Source: Candidatus Aminicenantota bacterium (lineage in GTDB: Bacteria > Acidobacteriota > Aminicenantia > Aminicenantales > Saccharicenantaceae). From it: 64,000 bases of DNA. The stretch spans positions 62,001-126,000 of the forward strand of contig JACIYI010000004.1 in assembly GCA_014360005.1 (NCBI GenBank). The letters are read 5' to 3'. Every line of letters begins with the position of its first letter. The first letter of the stretch is position 1. The notes below the pieces were generated by a model. It was not told where the DNA came from and ran no database searches. It saw nothing but the letters and a program-made list of their open reading frames with translations. The position numbers were made by a program, and so were the translations under genes. Shown in pieces: positions 8,413 through 17,911 of the stretch.

Positions 8413-9152
8413 CAGGATTTAAGCAGTTCCAGGACTTTTTTCATGTCTTCCCAGACCATTTTTTTTATTTCTTTGTTACCTTCGTTCCGAACCAGGTAGG
8501 AAGGATGGAAGGTGGGCATGACCGGAACATCCTGGAACTGGCCGAAGTGGCCGCGTAGTTCAGACATGCTTTTCGGACTCTGGAGAAAAAAATCGGTGGC
8601 CACCTTGCCCAGAGCCACGATCACCCGGGGCTGGATCAATTCAATCTGTTTCAGCAGAAAGGGCGAACAGGCCCTGATCTCGTCTGGCTTGGGGGTCCGG
8701 TTTTCTGGCGGTCGGCATTTGATGACATTGGCAATATAGACTTCTTCGCGGGAAAAGCCCATGGCCTGGATGATCCTGGTAAGCAATTGCCCGGCCCGGC
8801 CGACAAAAGGTTTTCCCTGCAAATCTTCATCCCGGCCCGGGGCTTCACCCACGAACATCAGCTGGGCCCGTCGGTTGCCCTCACCTGGCACCGCCTGCTT
8901 CCGCCCTTTGAAAAGCGGGCAGGCCTGGCAGGCCATGATTTTTCTGATAAGCCGTTCCCACTCCGCCTGGTCAGCGGTCGACTGTCCACCGCCCGAACTA
9001 TAAGATAACAGAAGAGGAGAGTCTGCCCTGGCCTCCGGCCTGGGCCCTTTCGGCTTCCGGGGGCTGACCAGGAAAGCCACTCCCAGGTCGCGGTAAAATT
9101 CCAGTTGTGTCTTAAGTTCTTCCAGCTTCCTATCTCTTACTTTTTCGTTCAT
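8412..9152 (-). CDS. Family 4 (Fe-S) uracil-DNA glycosylase
   Basis: It removes uracil from DNA, starting base-excision repair. The four iron-sulfur ligands are at C75, C78, C146 and C162. The family motifs GEAPGRDED (102-110) and HPSYL (216-220) are intact. The first 60 residues form a charged, low-complexity extension common in type-4 enzymes annotated as phage polymerase-related. Its ATG lies inside the 3' end of coaBC (23-bp overlap), and its stop overlaps the priA start, so it is locked into this operon. The 246-residue length is typical for the extended subfamily. Confidence 0.92.
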   Translation of the reverse strand: MNEKVRDRKLEELKTQLEFYRDLGVAFLVSPRKPKGPRPEARADSPLLLSYSSGGGQSTADQAEWERLIRKIMACQACPLFKGRKQAVPGEGNRRAQLMFVGEAPGRDEDLQGKPFVGRAGQLLTRIIQAMGFSREEVYIANVIKCRPPENRTPKPDEIRACSPFLLKQIELIQPRVIVALGKVATDFFLQSPKSMSELRGHFGQFQDVPVMPTFHPSYLVRNEGNKEIKKMVWEDMKKVLELLKS

Positions 9153-10329
9153 TTAACAGGACCTCAACCTCGGCCAGTATTTCCTGGCTGATTTTTCTCT
9201 TGCTTGTCCGGGGGATTTTTCTGGAACGACCATCCGGCCAGAGCAACACCACTTCGTTCTCATCGCTGGCAAAGCCGACTTCCGGCTGGCTGACATCGTT
9301 GGCCACCATCAGGTCGACCTGTTTGCGCTTCATCTTTTCCAGCGCCTTTTCCACCGCCTGGCCGGTTTCAGCGGCAAAGCCCACCAGCAGCCGCTGTCCT
9401 TTGTGCTGGCCCAGCTCTTCCAGGATATCGGGCGTGGTTTCTATTTCCAGAGTCCTTTCGATCTCGGTTTTTCGGATTTTCTCAGGCCGGGTCTTCCGGA
9501 AACGGAAATCGGCTACGGCCGCCGTCATCAGCACCACCCGGGCCCGGGCATAATGCTTCAGGACCGCTTCTTTCATTTCGGCAGCTTCCGTCACCCTTTC
9601 CAGATAAACGCCCGGCGGGGGCTCGAGCCAGGTGGGTCCGGAAATCAGGATGACTTCGGCTCCGAGCTGGTAGGCTTCCCTGGCCAGTTCATAACCCATC
9701 TTGCCCGAGGCCGGGTTGGAGACGAACCTGACCGGATCCAGAAATTCTCTGGTCGGACCGGCCGTGACCAGCACCACCTTATCCCTGAAAGTATCTTTTG
9801 CTCTTACCAGCCGCAGGCCCTGCTGGACAATCTTTTCGGGCGGGGCCAGGCGGCCCGGGCCCTTCTTGCCGCAGGCCAGATAGCCGGTATCAGGCTCCAC
9901 AAACTCCACCCCCAGGCTCTTCAACTTTCTGATGTTTTCCTGGGTCTGGGGATGGAGATACATAGCCTCATTCATGGCCGGAGCCACCAGCACCGGGCAC
10001 TTGGCCGCCAGGTAAAAGGTAGTCAGGAAGTCGTCGGCTATTCCCGAAGCCATCTTGCCGATGAGATTGGCAGTAGCCGGCGCCACCAGCAGCAAGCTAA
10101 CTTCGTCCACCAGGGAAATGTGTTCTATCGGTCTCTGCTGGTCATCAAAAAGGTGGACGATGGTCCTTTCCCCGGTCAACGAAGTAAAAAGGTAGGGGTC
10201 GATAAAGCGGGTAGCCTTTTCGGTCATGATCACCCGGACTCCAAAGCCTTCCGACTGAAAAAGGCGGATGATTTCACAGGCTTTGTAAATGCTGACTGAA
10301 GAACAAACACCCAGAGCTATTTTCTTCAT
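9130..10329 (-). CDS. coaBC: Bifunctional phosphopantothenoylcysteine decarboxylase / phosphopantothenate-cysteine ligase (CoaBC)
   Basis: It joins cysteine to 4'-phosphopantothenate and decarboxylates the product, steps two and three of CoA synthesis. ATG 10329 is chosen because GGTGGAG precedes it; a GTG at 10347 would add six residues. The N-terminal flavoprotein (CoaC) half shows the catalytic-His region EHISLVDEV, then APATANLIGKMA and the substrate motif PAMN. The C-terminal CoaB half carries VTAGPTREFLDPVRFVSN and ASGKMG. The 399-residue length is normal. It follows gmk by 18 bp. In many bacteria rpoZ sits at this spot; none is present here. Confidence 0.96.
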   Translation of the reverse strand: MKKIALGVCSSVSIYKACEIIRLFQSEGFGVRVIMTEKATRFIDPYLFTSLTGERTIVHLFDDQQRPIEHISLVDEVSLLLVAPATANLIGKMASGIADDFLTTFYLAAKCPVLVAPAMNEAMYLHPQTQENIRKLKSLGVEFVEPDTGYLACGKKGPGRLAPPEKIVQQGLRLVRAKDTFRDKVVLVTAGPTREFLDPVRFVSNPASGKMGYELAREAYQLGAEVILISGPTWLEPPPGVYLERVTEAAEMKEAVLKHYARARVVLMTAAVADFRFRKTRPEKIRKTEIERTLEIETTPDILEELGQHKGQRLLVGFAAETGQAVEKALEKMKRKQVDLMVANDVSQPEVGFASDENEVVLLWPDGRSRKIPRTSKRKISQEILAEVEVLLNERKSKR

Positions 10330-10347
10330 GGCTCCACCTTTCCCCAC

Positions 10348-10953
10348 TCAGGGCCAGGACTTAAAGCTCTTCAGGATTTCCTTGAATTCTTTCTGCCGCT
10401 CTCGCAACAGGCAGCGGTGCGACAGGATGATGGCTTTTAACTCTTCCAGGGCCTGGTTCAGGTCACCGTTGATCACCAGGTAATCAAAAAGGTTCGATTC
10501 CTGAATTTCCCGCCGGGCGTTGCTCAGCCGCAGGGCGATGGCCTCCGGCGGGTCGGATTTACGCTGCTTCAATCTTTTTTCCAGCTCAGGATAGGATGGT
10601 GGCACTACAAAGACAAAGCTGGCTTGCTCCAGCTTCTTTTTGACCTGCCGGGCGCCCTGAACGTCTATATCCAGAATCAAATCGCCCTGTCGGCTTTTGC
10701 GACTGACTTCTTCCTGGGACGTCCCGTAGAGCTGGCCGTGAACTTCAGCCCATTCCAGGAAGGCTTCACTGTTCTTCATCCGCTCAAATTCTTCTCTGGT
10801 AACGAAATAATAATCCTGTCCCTCAACCTCGTCGCTTCTTCTGGGTCGGGTGGTATGGGACACTGAAAACTGCAGCCCGGGCAGGCGGGCAAGAAGGTTC
10901 TTGATCAGGGTTGATTTCCCGCAACCTGATGGGCCGGAAACCACGTATATCAT
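10348..10953 (-). CDS. gmk: Guanylate kinase
   Basis: It phosphorylates GMP to GDP with ATP. The 201-residue product begins with the P-loop SGPSGCGKST (about 6-15), followed by the GMP-binding region SHTTRPRRSDEVEGQDYYF and the LDIDVQGARQ segment. It lies between yicC and coaBC, a widespread bacterial arrangement. The first codon ATG is supported by homology, since the P-loop normally begins within ten residues of the start. Confidence 0.97.
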   Translation of the reverse strand: MIYVVSGPSGCGKSTLIKNLLARLPGLQFSVSHTTRPRRSDEVEGQDYYFVTREEFERMKNSEAFLEWAEVHGQLYGTSQEEVSRKSRQGDLILDIDVQGARQVKKKLEQASFVFVVPPSYPELEKRLKQRKSDPPEAIALRLSNARREIQESNLFDYLVINGDLNQALEELKAIILSHRCLLRERQKEFKEILKSFKSWP

Positions 10954-10999
10954 CCTGCCAGCCTCCCTTCCGTTTTCGATTTTACCTTTTTCTTTAGAC

Positions 11000-11875
11000 C
11001 TATTCCAGATTCTGAACCTGCTGCCTGATGCTTTCGATTTCGTTTTTAATCTTCAGGCAGCGCTTGATGATGCCCAGGTCCTGGGCCTTAGAATTCAGGG
11101 TGTTGGCTTCCCGCGACAGCTCCTGGGCCAGGAAATCCAGGTTCTTGCCCACCGGTTCACTGACCTCGGGTTTGATCAGCTGGCAGAAGCTGAGCAGATG
11201 GCTCTGCAAGCGGTTGATCTCCTCGGCCAGGTCAAAGCGCTGCATCAGGTAGGCCACTTCTTCCGAGAGCCTTTCCTCCGACAGGTTGTTGTGGTTGAGG
11301 TCCTGGAGTTTCTTTTTTAGCTTGCTCTTCAACCTGTCGGGCTGACGGCTGAAAATCCTTTCGATCTCGACCAGAGATTTCTTAATCCGGGCCAGATGCT
11401 GGTTTAGCTGGCGGGCGATTTCCCGGCCTTCCCGCTCCCTCTGACTGACAATGTCACCAACCGTCTTCTCGAAGGCTTCCAGGATGAAGCGCTTATCCTC
11501 CCGGCTTAATTCCTTCTGGCTGATGTTGACCAGCTGCGGGACGCGCAGCAACTGGTCCAGAGAAATGGTAAAGGGCAGGCCCACTTTTCGGGCCAGGCTC
11601 CTCATCTCTCCCACGATTTTCTCCAGCAAGGGGCGGTTAACGGAAAAATCCCAGCTTTCTGCAGACAGATAATCCAGTTCCAGCATTACCTCCACCCGGC
11701 CCCGCAGGATCTTTTTCTGGCAGAGGGTTCTCAGCTGGTTTTCCAGCTGGCCTAAGCTGGCCCCTTTGTAAACCCAGTCGAAAAAGCGGTGGTTCAGGGT
11801 CTTGATGAAAATTTTAACCCTGAGTGTAGGTGAGACCACGTTCCGTTCGGCAAAACCGGTCATACTGCGTATCAT
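11000..11875 (-). CDS. yicC: YicC/YloC family endoribonuclease
   Basis: The family shows the conserved N-terminal MIRSMTGFA and the C-terminal DUF1732 segment (RFDLAEEINRLQSHL...GKNLDFLAQELSREANTLNSKAQD). Members in E. coli and Bacillus have endoribonuclease activity. ATG 11875 is chosen because GGGAG lies 8 bases upstream; a GTG at 11884 would add MLF. The 291-residue length is typical. It is the gene before gmk, matching the yicC-gmk order seen in many genomes. Confidence 0.94.
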   Translation of the reverse strand: MIRSMTGFAERNVVSPTLRVKIFIKTLNHRFFDWVYKGASLGQLENQLRTLCQKKILRGRVEVMLELDYLSAESWDFSVNRPLLEKIVGEMRSLARKVGLPFTISLDQLLRVPQLVNISQKELSREDKRFILEAFEKTVGDIVSQREREGREIARQLNQHLARIKKSLVEIERIFSRQPDRLKSKLKKKLQDLNHNNLSEERLSEEVAYLMQRFDLAEEINRLQSHLLSFCQLIKPEVSEPVGKNLDFLAQELSREANTLNSKAQDLGIIKRCLKIKNEIESIRQQVQNLE

Positions 11876-11899
11876 GAACAACACTCCCTGTCAGTGAAT

Positions 11900-12925
11900 T
11901 CAGGCCAGACCAACCAATTTCCTGGCCAGCTCCAGGGCATTGAGAGCTGAGCCGATGGTCAAGTTATCGGCTGCCACGTACAGCCAGAAGCTTCCGGGCA
12001 GCGCCTGGTCCTTTTTGAGGTGGCCGATAAAAATTTTTTCCTGGCCGGCCGCTCGCAGGTTGGATATCTGCCGGGCCGAGCCAGGGGGATGAAACTGGAA
12101 AATATCTTTATGGCGGAAGACCTTCCCCAGCTGCTCCAGGCTGGCATCCTCGGTCAGTTCCAGGTAAACCACCAGGGAATAAACATGAAAGACCGGAGCC
12201 TGAACCAGGGACAGGCTGAAATCAAAGTCTGACCTCAGCACCCGCCTGACTTCCTGGATGATCTGCCTCTCGCTGGCTGAAAAACCATCCCGGTCAGCCT
12301 TTTCCACTTCCGGCAGGAAATTGAAGGCAATCTGGTCGCCGAAAATCTTATGGCTGAGGCTGCTGCTGGACAGCAGGGCATAGCTCTGCTCGGCCAGTTC
12401 TTCTATTCCGGCGCTGGCATAGGCCGAGACCGGCTGCAAAACCACGGCCAGAGCTTTTTTGATTTTGTGGGTAGAGCTAACGGCTGCCAGGACATGGGTC
12501 AGAAAAATGGTGACCGGATGGGGGTTAGAGACCAGCGGCACTTCCTCCCACTCCAGCACCTGGTCGTTGACTCGGGCCACGACCACCGGGACATCGGGCT
12601 GGTCGATGAAGCTCTCTTCCAGGTCGATAGCCTTGAAACCTTTTTCCCGGGCCAGGCGGCCCAATTGGCGGTTGGTCTCTTTATCCGCTGCCAGGAAAAC
12701 CAGGTCCAGGCCTTCCAGCAGCTCCGGATAAGGATGATGGATGACTTTGGGTTCATCCCGGAATTCAGTCAGCTTGCTGTATTCCTCGGCCACTTCCGGG
12801 TCGTAAAATTCCATGGATTTTATGGGCAGTTGGCCTCGGGCCAGCAGGTCTTTTATTTCCCGGGCCCGAAGAGAGTCGGTGCCAATCAGGGCTACCCGTA
12901 ACTGGCGTTCAGTTTTCTTACTCAT
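11900..12925 (-). CDS. Aspartate-semialdehyde dehydrogenase-like protein without catalytic cysteine
   Basis: The 341-residue protein has the ASADH layout: an N-terminal nucleotide-binding fold (RVALIGTDSLRAREIKDLL), a central dimerisation domain, and the C-terminal DNLTIGSALNALELA signature. The nucleophile region, normally NPNCST, reads SNPHPVTI at 133-140, so the cysteine is proline. The usual SGAGK segment is SAYASAGIEEL. It is therefore unlikely to reduce aspartyl phosphate. Non-catalytic paralogues such as E. coli Usg are known. It overlaps the YdcH-like gene by 8 bp and precedes yicC. The role is unknown; a structural or regulatory job is inference. Confidence 0.82.
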   Translation of the reverse strand: MSKKTERQLRVALIGTDSLRAREIKDLLARGQLPIKSMEFYDPEVAEEYSKLTEFRDEPKVIHHPYPELLEGLDLVFLAADKETNRQLGRLAREKGFKAIDLEESFIDQPDVPVVVARVNDQVLEWEEVPLVSNPHPVTIFLTHVLAAVSSTHKIKKALAVVLQPVSAYASAGIEELAEQSYALLSSSSLSHKIFGDQIAFNFLPEVEKADRDGFSASERQIIQEVRRVLRSDFDFSLSLVQAPVFHVYSLVVYLELTEDASLEQLGKVFRHKDIFQFHPPGSARQISNLRAAGQEKIFIGHLKKDQALPGSFWLYVAADNLTIGSALNALELARKLVGLA

Positions 12926-13148
12926 GGCCGGTCCGTTGCTGAAATTCCTGAATCATCCGGTACATTTCATCCTTGAGCCTTAATTTTTTCTTTTTTAACA
13001 ACTTTTCCTGCACCCTTTCTTCCTCGGTCAGATAGGGCTTGGCCCGCAGGCTGGAAAGGGCCCGCTCACATTCTTGATGTTCCTGATGCATTTTCCGAAA
13101 GTTTTCATTATCCTTAAGAAGAAGTTCTATGATCTTCTCTTCGGTCAT
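12918..13148 (-). CDS. YdcH/DUF465 family small helical protein
   Basis: A 76-residue, highly charged helical protein. The pattern (F-x-x-HQE-x-x-x-L...YLTEEERVQEKLLKKKKLRLKDEM) matches the DUF465/YdcH family of short coiled-coil proteins, whose role is undefined. It is the first gene of the minus-strand housekeeping operon. GGGAG lies six bases before ATG 13148, and a plausible promoter starts about 17 bp upstream. Its end overlaps the following ASADH-like start by 8 bp. Confidence 0.8.
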   Translation of the reverse strand: MTEEKIIELLLKDNENFRKMHQEHQECERALSSLRAKPYLTEEERVQEKLLKKKKLRLKDEMYRMIQEFQQRTGHE

Positions 13149-13164
13149 TTAATGCTCCCGGTTA

Positions 13165-13193
13165 AGGATAACACAGGCCGATTTTGTTTTCAA
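13165..13193 (-). promoter_or_regulatory. Candidate sigma70-type promoter for the ydcH-to-priA operon
   Basis: On the minus strand TTGAAA (13188-13193) and TATCCT (13165-13170) are 17 bp apart. Transcription would begin near 13158, leaving a leader of about 10 nt that just contains the GGGAG ribosome site. Confidence 0.45.
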
Positions 13194-13310
13194 TTTGGCT
13201 TTTGGCAGGCGTGACCAGTCGTCTTAACAAGGCCAGGACTGGGTTTCGGGCACCGGGTGTCTGGCCTCTGCTTAAGGCCACTTGCCGGATAAAAAATTCC
13301 CCGATGGCTG

Positions 13311-13339
13311 TTGACTTTGAAAAAGTGGATTAATATACT
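13311..13339 (+). promoter_or_regulatory. Promoter of tRNA-Phe
   Basis: TTGACT (13311-13316), a 17-bp spacer and TATACT (13334-13339) form a near-consensus sigma70-type promoter. The predicted start is near 13346, about 23 nt before the mature tRNA 5' end. Confidence 0.75.
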
Positions 13340-13368
13340 ATTAGACGATTTTCATTGACTGCCTGGAT

Positions 13369-13441
13369 GGCCAGGTAGCTCAGACGGTAGAGCGAGGGAC
13401 TGAAAATCCCTGCGTCGGCGGTTCGATTCCGTCCCTGGCCA
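13369..13441 (+). tRNA. tRNA-Phe (anticodon GAA)
   Basis: The 73-nt sequence folds into a full cloverleaf. The acceptor stem GGCCAGG pairs with CCTGGCC, and the D arm is GCTC/GAGC. The anticodon arm AGGGA-CTGAAAA-TCCCT has GAA at positions 34-36. The T arm is GGCGG-TTCGATT-CCGTC, and the discriminator is A. The 3' CCA is not encoded and must be added after transcription. It stands alone between two minus-strand operons, behind its own promoter. Confidence 0.96.
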
Positions 13442-13540
13442 TTTCCCTTCTTTAATCCGCTTCCTGCTAGCGCCTGGTAAATTATGCCTGTCTCTGGCTT
13501 TATTCTTCAGGCTACAGGCCTGGCACTGGCAAGGGCCGAC

Positions 13541-14842
13541 TCAGAATCTGAAAGAAACAGAGACCTGGGGCACGATAAGATGCATGCGGTAAAGTCCGGG
13601 CATGGCCTGCCCCAGGGTTCCGGCCATTAGCAATTCTTCAAAGGTCACTTCCCGCTTCTTGCCACTCAGGTACTCCAGTCCCCAGTTCAATGACAGTCCC
13701 TTCCATTCGTAGCCAATACCGGCGCTGAAGGACTGAAAATCAAAACTCGGCAGCAGGATATTCATCGTATAATCAGGAGCTGGCGAGGGGTCGGAATAAT
13801 AGCCCGCCCTCAGGCAAAATTCGGGGGTCAGCCGGTATTCCAGACCGAAGCGAAGCTGGAAGCGGTCTTTCCAGTCCAGCCAGAGGCGGTTGTTGCCGGC
13901 TGCAGTCATCAGCTGACTCCAGACCGGATCCAGGTAAGTGGTTTCCAGGTATTCGACCGCCGACCAGCCGGTCCACTGAATATCAGCCGTGAGCACCAGG
14001 TCGTCCACTGGCCTCAAGGCCACTCCCCCGCCGATAAACCAGGGCCACTTGATATTCCTCTTCAGGTCGGAACTGTCGGGATAACCGACATAACCCAGGT
14101 ATATCATTTCGGCCGTGCCCTTGAACTTAATGGTGGATGGAGTTTTCACGGTCAGGCCGGCGCTTAGCCAATCAGCCGGGCGAGCCAGAACCCCAAGGGT
14201 CAAGCCAAAACCCCAACCGTGCAGGCTCTCGTCGTACTGGCCCAGGTCAACTATCTCTTCGCCCATTTCCATCTCGCCGGCCCACCTTTTGAAACTGAAC
14301 ATACCATAATTGATGTTAAGCGTGGCTCCGAGGCTGAGCCGGTCGTTGACCTTCCAGGAGATTAAGGGCGAGATGGTGAACATCCCTATCTTGCTGGACC
14401 AGTCGTAGGCTACCCCGGCCGTCATTTCCTTGAAATCTTCTCCCATCCAATTGGCCCCCAGCCCGGCCGGGGTATAGATTCCGATTCCGGCCACCAGGTT
14501 ATCGGATAGCGGCCGGTAATAGGCCATCAAGAAACCCAGGTAATGAGAGAGCTTGGTCTTGGCCTCAATGGCCAGGTCGGGAGGAACAGTCACCTGGTAT
14601 CTATTGGTAGGAATCAGGTCGGTCAGGTAGGCCCCCAACAGTGGTTGTTTTAAGTAGCCGGCTCCAGCCGGGTTCCAGTAGACCAGGCTGAAATCATCGG
14701 CCAGGCCGATAAAGGCTCCGCCCATGGAAACCGCCCTGGCGCCGAGGCCGTTGAGATTAAAGCCGTTGGCCAATCCCAGGCCCGAAAAGAGCACTGTCGC
14801 CAGGAGCAGACACATCGTTCTCTGGATTAAGCCTTTCATCAT
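13541..14842 (-). CDS. OmpP1/FadL family outer-membrane transporter
   Basis: A 433-residue beta-barrel of the FadL/TodX/OmpP1 family, which carries hydrophobic molecules such as long-chain fatty acids across the outer membrane. It has a signal peptide (about 1-26). The conserved mature N-terminus NGFNLNGLGARAVSMGGAF...DDFSLVYWNPAG forms the plug. Many amphipathic strands follow, ending in aromatic F (SVSFRF), the barrel assembly signal. GGAG lies 8 bases before ATG 14842. It stands alone, 26 bp after clpB on the same strand, so read-through from clpB is possible. The substrate cannot be read from the sequence. Confidence 0.9.
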   Translation of the reverse strand: MMKGLIQRTMCLLLATVLFSGLGLANGFNLNGLGARAVSMGGAFIGLADDFSLVYWNPAGAGYLKQPLLGAYLTDLIPTNRYQVTVPPDLAIEAKTKLSHYLGFLMAYYRPLSDNLVAGIGIYTPAGLGANWMGEDFKEMTAGVAYDWSSKIGMFTISPLISWKVNDRLSLGATLNINYGMFSFKRWAGEMEMGEEIVDLGQYDESLHGWGFGLTLGVLARPADWLSAGLTVKTPSTIKFKGTAEMIYLGYVGYPDSSDLKRNIKWPWFIGGGVALRPVDDLVLTADIQWTGWSAVEYLETTYLDPVWSQLMTAAGNNRLWLDWKDRFQLRFGLEYRLTPEFCLRAGYYSDPSPAPDYTMNILLPSFDFQSFSAGIGYEWKGLSLNWGLEYLSGKKREVTFEELLMAGTLGQAMPGLYRMHLIVPQVSVSFRF

Positions 14843-14868
14843 ATTCTTTTCTCCTTCAGTCCAGGTTT

Positions 14869-17448
14869 TTATTTCTTGCGAAAAATGATCCGGCCTTCGC
14901 GGTCGGCATCTATTTCCACGGTGTCGCCTTCCTTGAACTCCCCGGCCAGAATTTTCATGGCCAGCGGGTTCTGAACTTCCTTCTGGATAGTCCTCTTCAG
15001 CGGCCGGGCTCCGTAGACCGGGTCAAAGCCGCGTTCGGCCAGCACTTCCCTGGCTCCAGGTTTCAGCACCAGGTTAATCTTCTTTTCCTGCAACCGTTTT
15101 TTCAATAATTCTACCTGCAGGTCCACGATTTTGAAAATAATCGCTTTGCTAAGCGGCTTGAAAATGATTATCTCATCCACCCGGTTGAGGAATTCCGGCT
15201 TGAAATGACTTTCCAGAATCTTGCGGACTTCCCTTTCCATGGTTTCATAATCATGACTTAATTCTTTTATTATCTGGCTGCCCAGGTTGGAAGTCATGAT
15301 GATCAGGGTGTTGCGGAAATCCACTGTGGTGCCCTTGCCGTCAGTCAGCCTCCCCTCATCCAGAATCTGCAGCAGAATGTTGAAAACATCAGGATGGGCT
15401 TTCTCCACCTCATCCAGCAATATCAGGGAATAGGGTCGCCTTTTGACCGCCTCAGTTAACTGGCCGCCTTCCTCGTAACCTACATAGCCCGGAGGGGCAC
15501 CGATCAACCTGGCTACGGTGTGCTTTTCCATGTACTCAGACATGTCCAGCCTGACCATGGCCTTCTCATCATTGAACAAAAACTCAGCCAGGGCCCGGGC
15601 CAGCTCGGTCTTGCCCACTCCAGTGGGGCCAAGAAACATGAAGGAACCGATGGGCCGGGTCGGTTCCTGCAGTCCGGCTCTGGCCCGGCGAATGGTGTCA
15701 GCCACGGCCCTGATAGCCTGTTCCTGCCCGATGACCCTGCGGGACAGGATTTCCTCCATCTTCAGCAGTCTTTCCAGGTCGCCTTCGAGCATTTTGGACA
15801 CCGGGATACCGGTCCAGCGGCTGACCACTTCAGCCACGTCTTCCTCATCCACTTCTTCCTTAAGCATTTTGCCTTTTTTCTGCAGTTCACTCAGTTCGGC
15901 TGACAGCTTCTGCACCTGCTTGTCTATTTCAATCAGATGGCCGTAGCGGATTTCGGCCACCTTTTCCAGGTCGCCCCGCCTTTCGGCATTCTGCTCCTCG
16001 ACCTTCAGGGCATCTCGTTGTTCTTTCAGCCGGCCGATCTGGTCGATGATATCCTTCTCCCGCTTCCAGTGGGATTTTAAGAGCTGGCTCTGTTCCTTGA
16101 GCTCGGCCAGCTCCTTTTCAATCTTGCTGAGCCTTTCGGCTGCGGCCTGGTCTTTTTCTTTCTTCAATGCCTGTTTTTCAATCTCCAGCTGGGTGATTTT
16201 TCTTTCCAGCTCGTCAATCTCTTCTGGCAGGCTGTCCAGCTGTACCCGGATCCTGGAAGCTGCTTCATCTATGAGGTCAATAGCCTTGTCCGGCAGGAAG
16301 CGATTGCTGATATAACGGTTGCTCAGAACGGCCGCCGCCACCAGGGCCGAATCCTTGATTTTTACTCCGTGATGGACCTCGTATTTTTCTTTCAGCCCCC
16401 TCAGAATGGAAATCGTTTCTTCGACCGAGGGCTCGCCCACGAAGACCGGCTGGAAACGTCTTTCCAGAGCCGGGTCCTTTTCGATGTACTTCTTGTATTC
16501 GTTGAGGGTGGTGGCCCCGATGCATCTCAGCTCGCCCCGGGCCAGAGCCGGCTTTAACATGTTGGAGGCATCAACCGCTCCTTCGGCCGCTCCAGCTCCG
16601 ACGATGGTGTGCAGCTCATCTATGAACAAAATAACCTGGCCCGATTCCTTTATTTCTTTGAGCACCGCCTTCAAGCGGTCCTCAAACTCGCCCCGGTACT
16701 TGGTCCCGGCCACCAGGGCTCCCATGTCCAGGGCCAGCAGCTGTTTATTTTTAAGCGACTGGGGCACATCGCCGTTGGCGATGCGCTGAGCCAATCCTTC
16801 TACTATGGCTGTCTTGCCGACACCGGCTTCTCCGATCAGCACCGGGTTATTCTTGGTTCGGCGCGATAGCACCTGGACCACGCGTCGGATTTCTTCTTCT
16901 CGGCCGATAACCGGGTCCAGTTTGCCCTGCCTGGCCAGGGCGGTCAGGTCCCTGGCATATTTTTCCAGGGCCTGATACTTGGACTCGGGTTCGGGGTCGG
17001 TTATCCTCTGATTACCCCGGATGTCCATTAGCGCCTTCAGGACAGCCTCTTCCTGAATCCGGAAGCTCTGGAGCAAGCGGCCGATATCCAGGTGTTTAAG
17101 TCGCAGCATGGCCAGGAACACATGCTCCGTTGACAGGTATTCATCCCTTAATTTTTCGGCCTCCTTTTCCGCTTCGGTCATAACCTCGCCCAGCTGACTC
17201 GAAAGATATATTTCTCCCGCTGCCTGTACCCGGGGCAGCCGGGCCAGGACCTTTTCCAGTTCCCGGCTCAGCTCCGCAGGATTAACTTCAATTTTTTCCA
17301 GCAGGCTGCCAATGATATTACCTTCCTGGTTGAGAAAGCTCCAGAGAAGATGTTCGGGCCTTAACTCCTGGTGGCCGAGTTCCTGGGCCTTGGACTGGGC
17401 CTGCTGGAAAGCTTCCTGCAGCCTGACGGTCAATCTATCCCATCTCAT
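14869..17448 (-). CDS. clpB: ATP-dependent disaggregase ClpB
   Basis: A hexameric AAA+ chaperone that, with DnaK, extracts polypeptides from aggregates. ATG 17448 is used because GGAG lies six bases upstream; a TTG at 17454 is also possible. The 859-residue product has a Clp N-terminal domain (about 1-145), AAA-1 with Walker A GEAGVGKT, a long coiled-coil middle domain that distinguishes ClpB from ClpA/C, and AAA-2 with Walker A GPTGVGKT and [10 protein letters not shown] pore-loop region. Length and all motifs are normal. No CIRCE element is visible upstream; a -10 box lies 20 bp before the start. Confidence 0.97.
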   Translation of the reverse strand: MRWDRLTVRLQEAFQQAQSKAQELGHQELRPEHLLWSFLNQEGNIIGSLLEKIEVNPAELSRELEKVLARLPRVQAAGEIYLSSQLGEVMTEAEKEAEKLRDEYLSTEHVFLAMLRLKHLDIGRLLQSFRIQEEAVLKALMDIRGNQRITDPEPESKYQALEKYARDLTALARQGKLDPVIGREEEIRRVVQVLSRRTKNNPVLIGEAGVGKTAIVEGLAQRIANGDVPQSLKNKQLLALDMGALVAGTKYRGEFEDRLKAVLKEIKESGQVILFIDELHTIVGAGAAEGAVDASNMLKPALARGELRCIGATTLNEYKKYIEKDPALERRFQPVFVGEPSVEETISILRGLKEKYEVHHGVKIKDSALVAAAVLSNRYISNRFLPDKAIDLIDEAASRIRVQLDSLPEEIDELERKITQLEIEKQALKKEKDQAAAERLSKIEKELAELKEQSQLLKSHWKREKDIIDQIGRLKEQRDALKVEEQNAERRGDLEKVAEIRYGHLIEIDKQVQKLSAELSELQKKGKMLKEEVDEEDVAEVVSRWTGIPVSKMLEGDLERLLKMEEILSRRVIGQEQAIRAVADTIRRARAGLQEPTRPIGSFMFLGPTGVGKTELARALAEFLFNDEKAMVRLDMSEYMEKHTVARLIGAPPGYVGYEEGGQLTEAVKRRPYSLILLDEVEKAHPDVFNILLQILDEGRLTDGKGTTVDFRNTLIIMTSNLGSQIIKELSHDYETMEREVRKILESHFKPEFLNRVDEIIIFKPLSKAIIFKIVDLQVELLKKRLQEKKINLVLKPGAREVLAERGFDPVYGARPLKRTIQKEVQNPLAMKILAGEFKEGDTVEIDADREGRIIFRKK

Positions 17449-17467
17449 GGTCAACTCCTTCTCAGGT

Positions 17468-17496
17468 ATTATATCCGCAATGACTTATATTGAAAA
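17468..17496 (-). promoter_or_regulatory. Candidate clpB promoter
   Basis: A perfect TATAAT on the minus strand (17468-17473) sits 20 bp before the clpB ATG. A weak TTTTCA (17491-17496) lies 17 bp upstream. The transcript would start near 17461, with a leader of only about 13 nt that contains the AAGGAG ribosome site. No heat-shock operator was recognised. Confidence 0.45.
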
Positions 17497-17865
17497 ACAA
17501 ACTAAAAAAGATTGAATCATGGATATTCCAGGTCGGCTTGTTTGATCTGTAATATTTTACTCCTGCACCCGGCTTTCGCCAAGAGCTGGGCCAGGTTCAG
17601 GACACTGATGGACCTTGGCCCAGGGTTTTGGGCCAGCAATGGCTCTTTGGGATGAGTTCGATGGCTCGAACCCTAACTTGGCCATAAGGGGAAAACTGGA
17701 AATTCTCTCAGTCGGGAGAAGATTAATGTTCAGCCCCTGGCAACGGAATCTATTGTGTCTCTAAGGTATCTGACCCAGCCCGGAGCGGCCGGACCCGCTC
17801 GTTCTCTTTCGGTGCTATTTCTTGCTGTTGGCTGCTCGGGCTATTTTCTTTTTTGTAATTAGCTC

Positions 17866-17893
17866 TTGACAAGGAATAAAAAATAAATATTTT
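17866..17893 (+). promoter_or_regulatory. Promoter of the acidic-protein gene
   Basis: A perfect TTGACA (17866-17871) and TATTTT (17888-17893) are separated by 16 bp. The start of transcription would be near 17900, immediately before the AGGAG ribosome site at 17901-17905. Confidence 0.65.
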
Positions 17894-17911
17894 TTCTCTC
17901 AGGAGTCTGTG

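Larger units (their letters stand above)
17449..17911. other. Divergent intergenic region between clpB and the acidic-protein gene
   Basis: About 460 bp with no credible gene. It holds the clpB -10 box, a good + strand promoter at 17866-17893, and three mutually complementary GGGCC-rich segments at 17586-17593, 17616-17623 and 17629-17635. The middle segment can pair with either neighbour, giving 8-bp or 7-bp stems. Confidence 0.6.

Noticed and set aside
9403..10299. 298-codon open frame on the + strand inside coaBC
   Set aside because: Antisense shadow; coaBC motifs on the other strand are intact.
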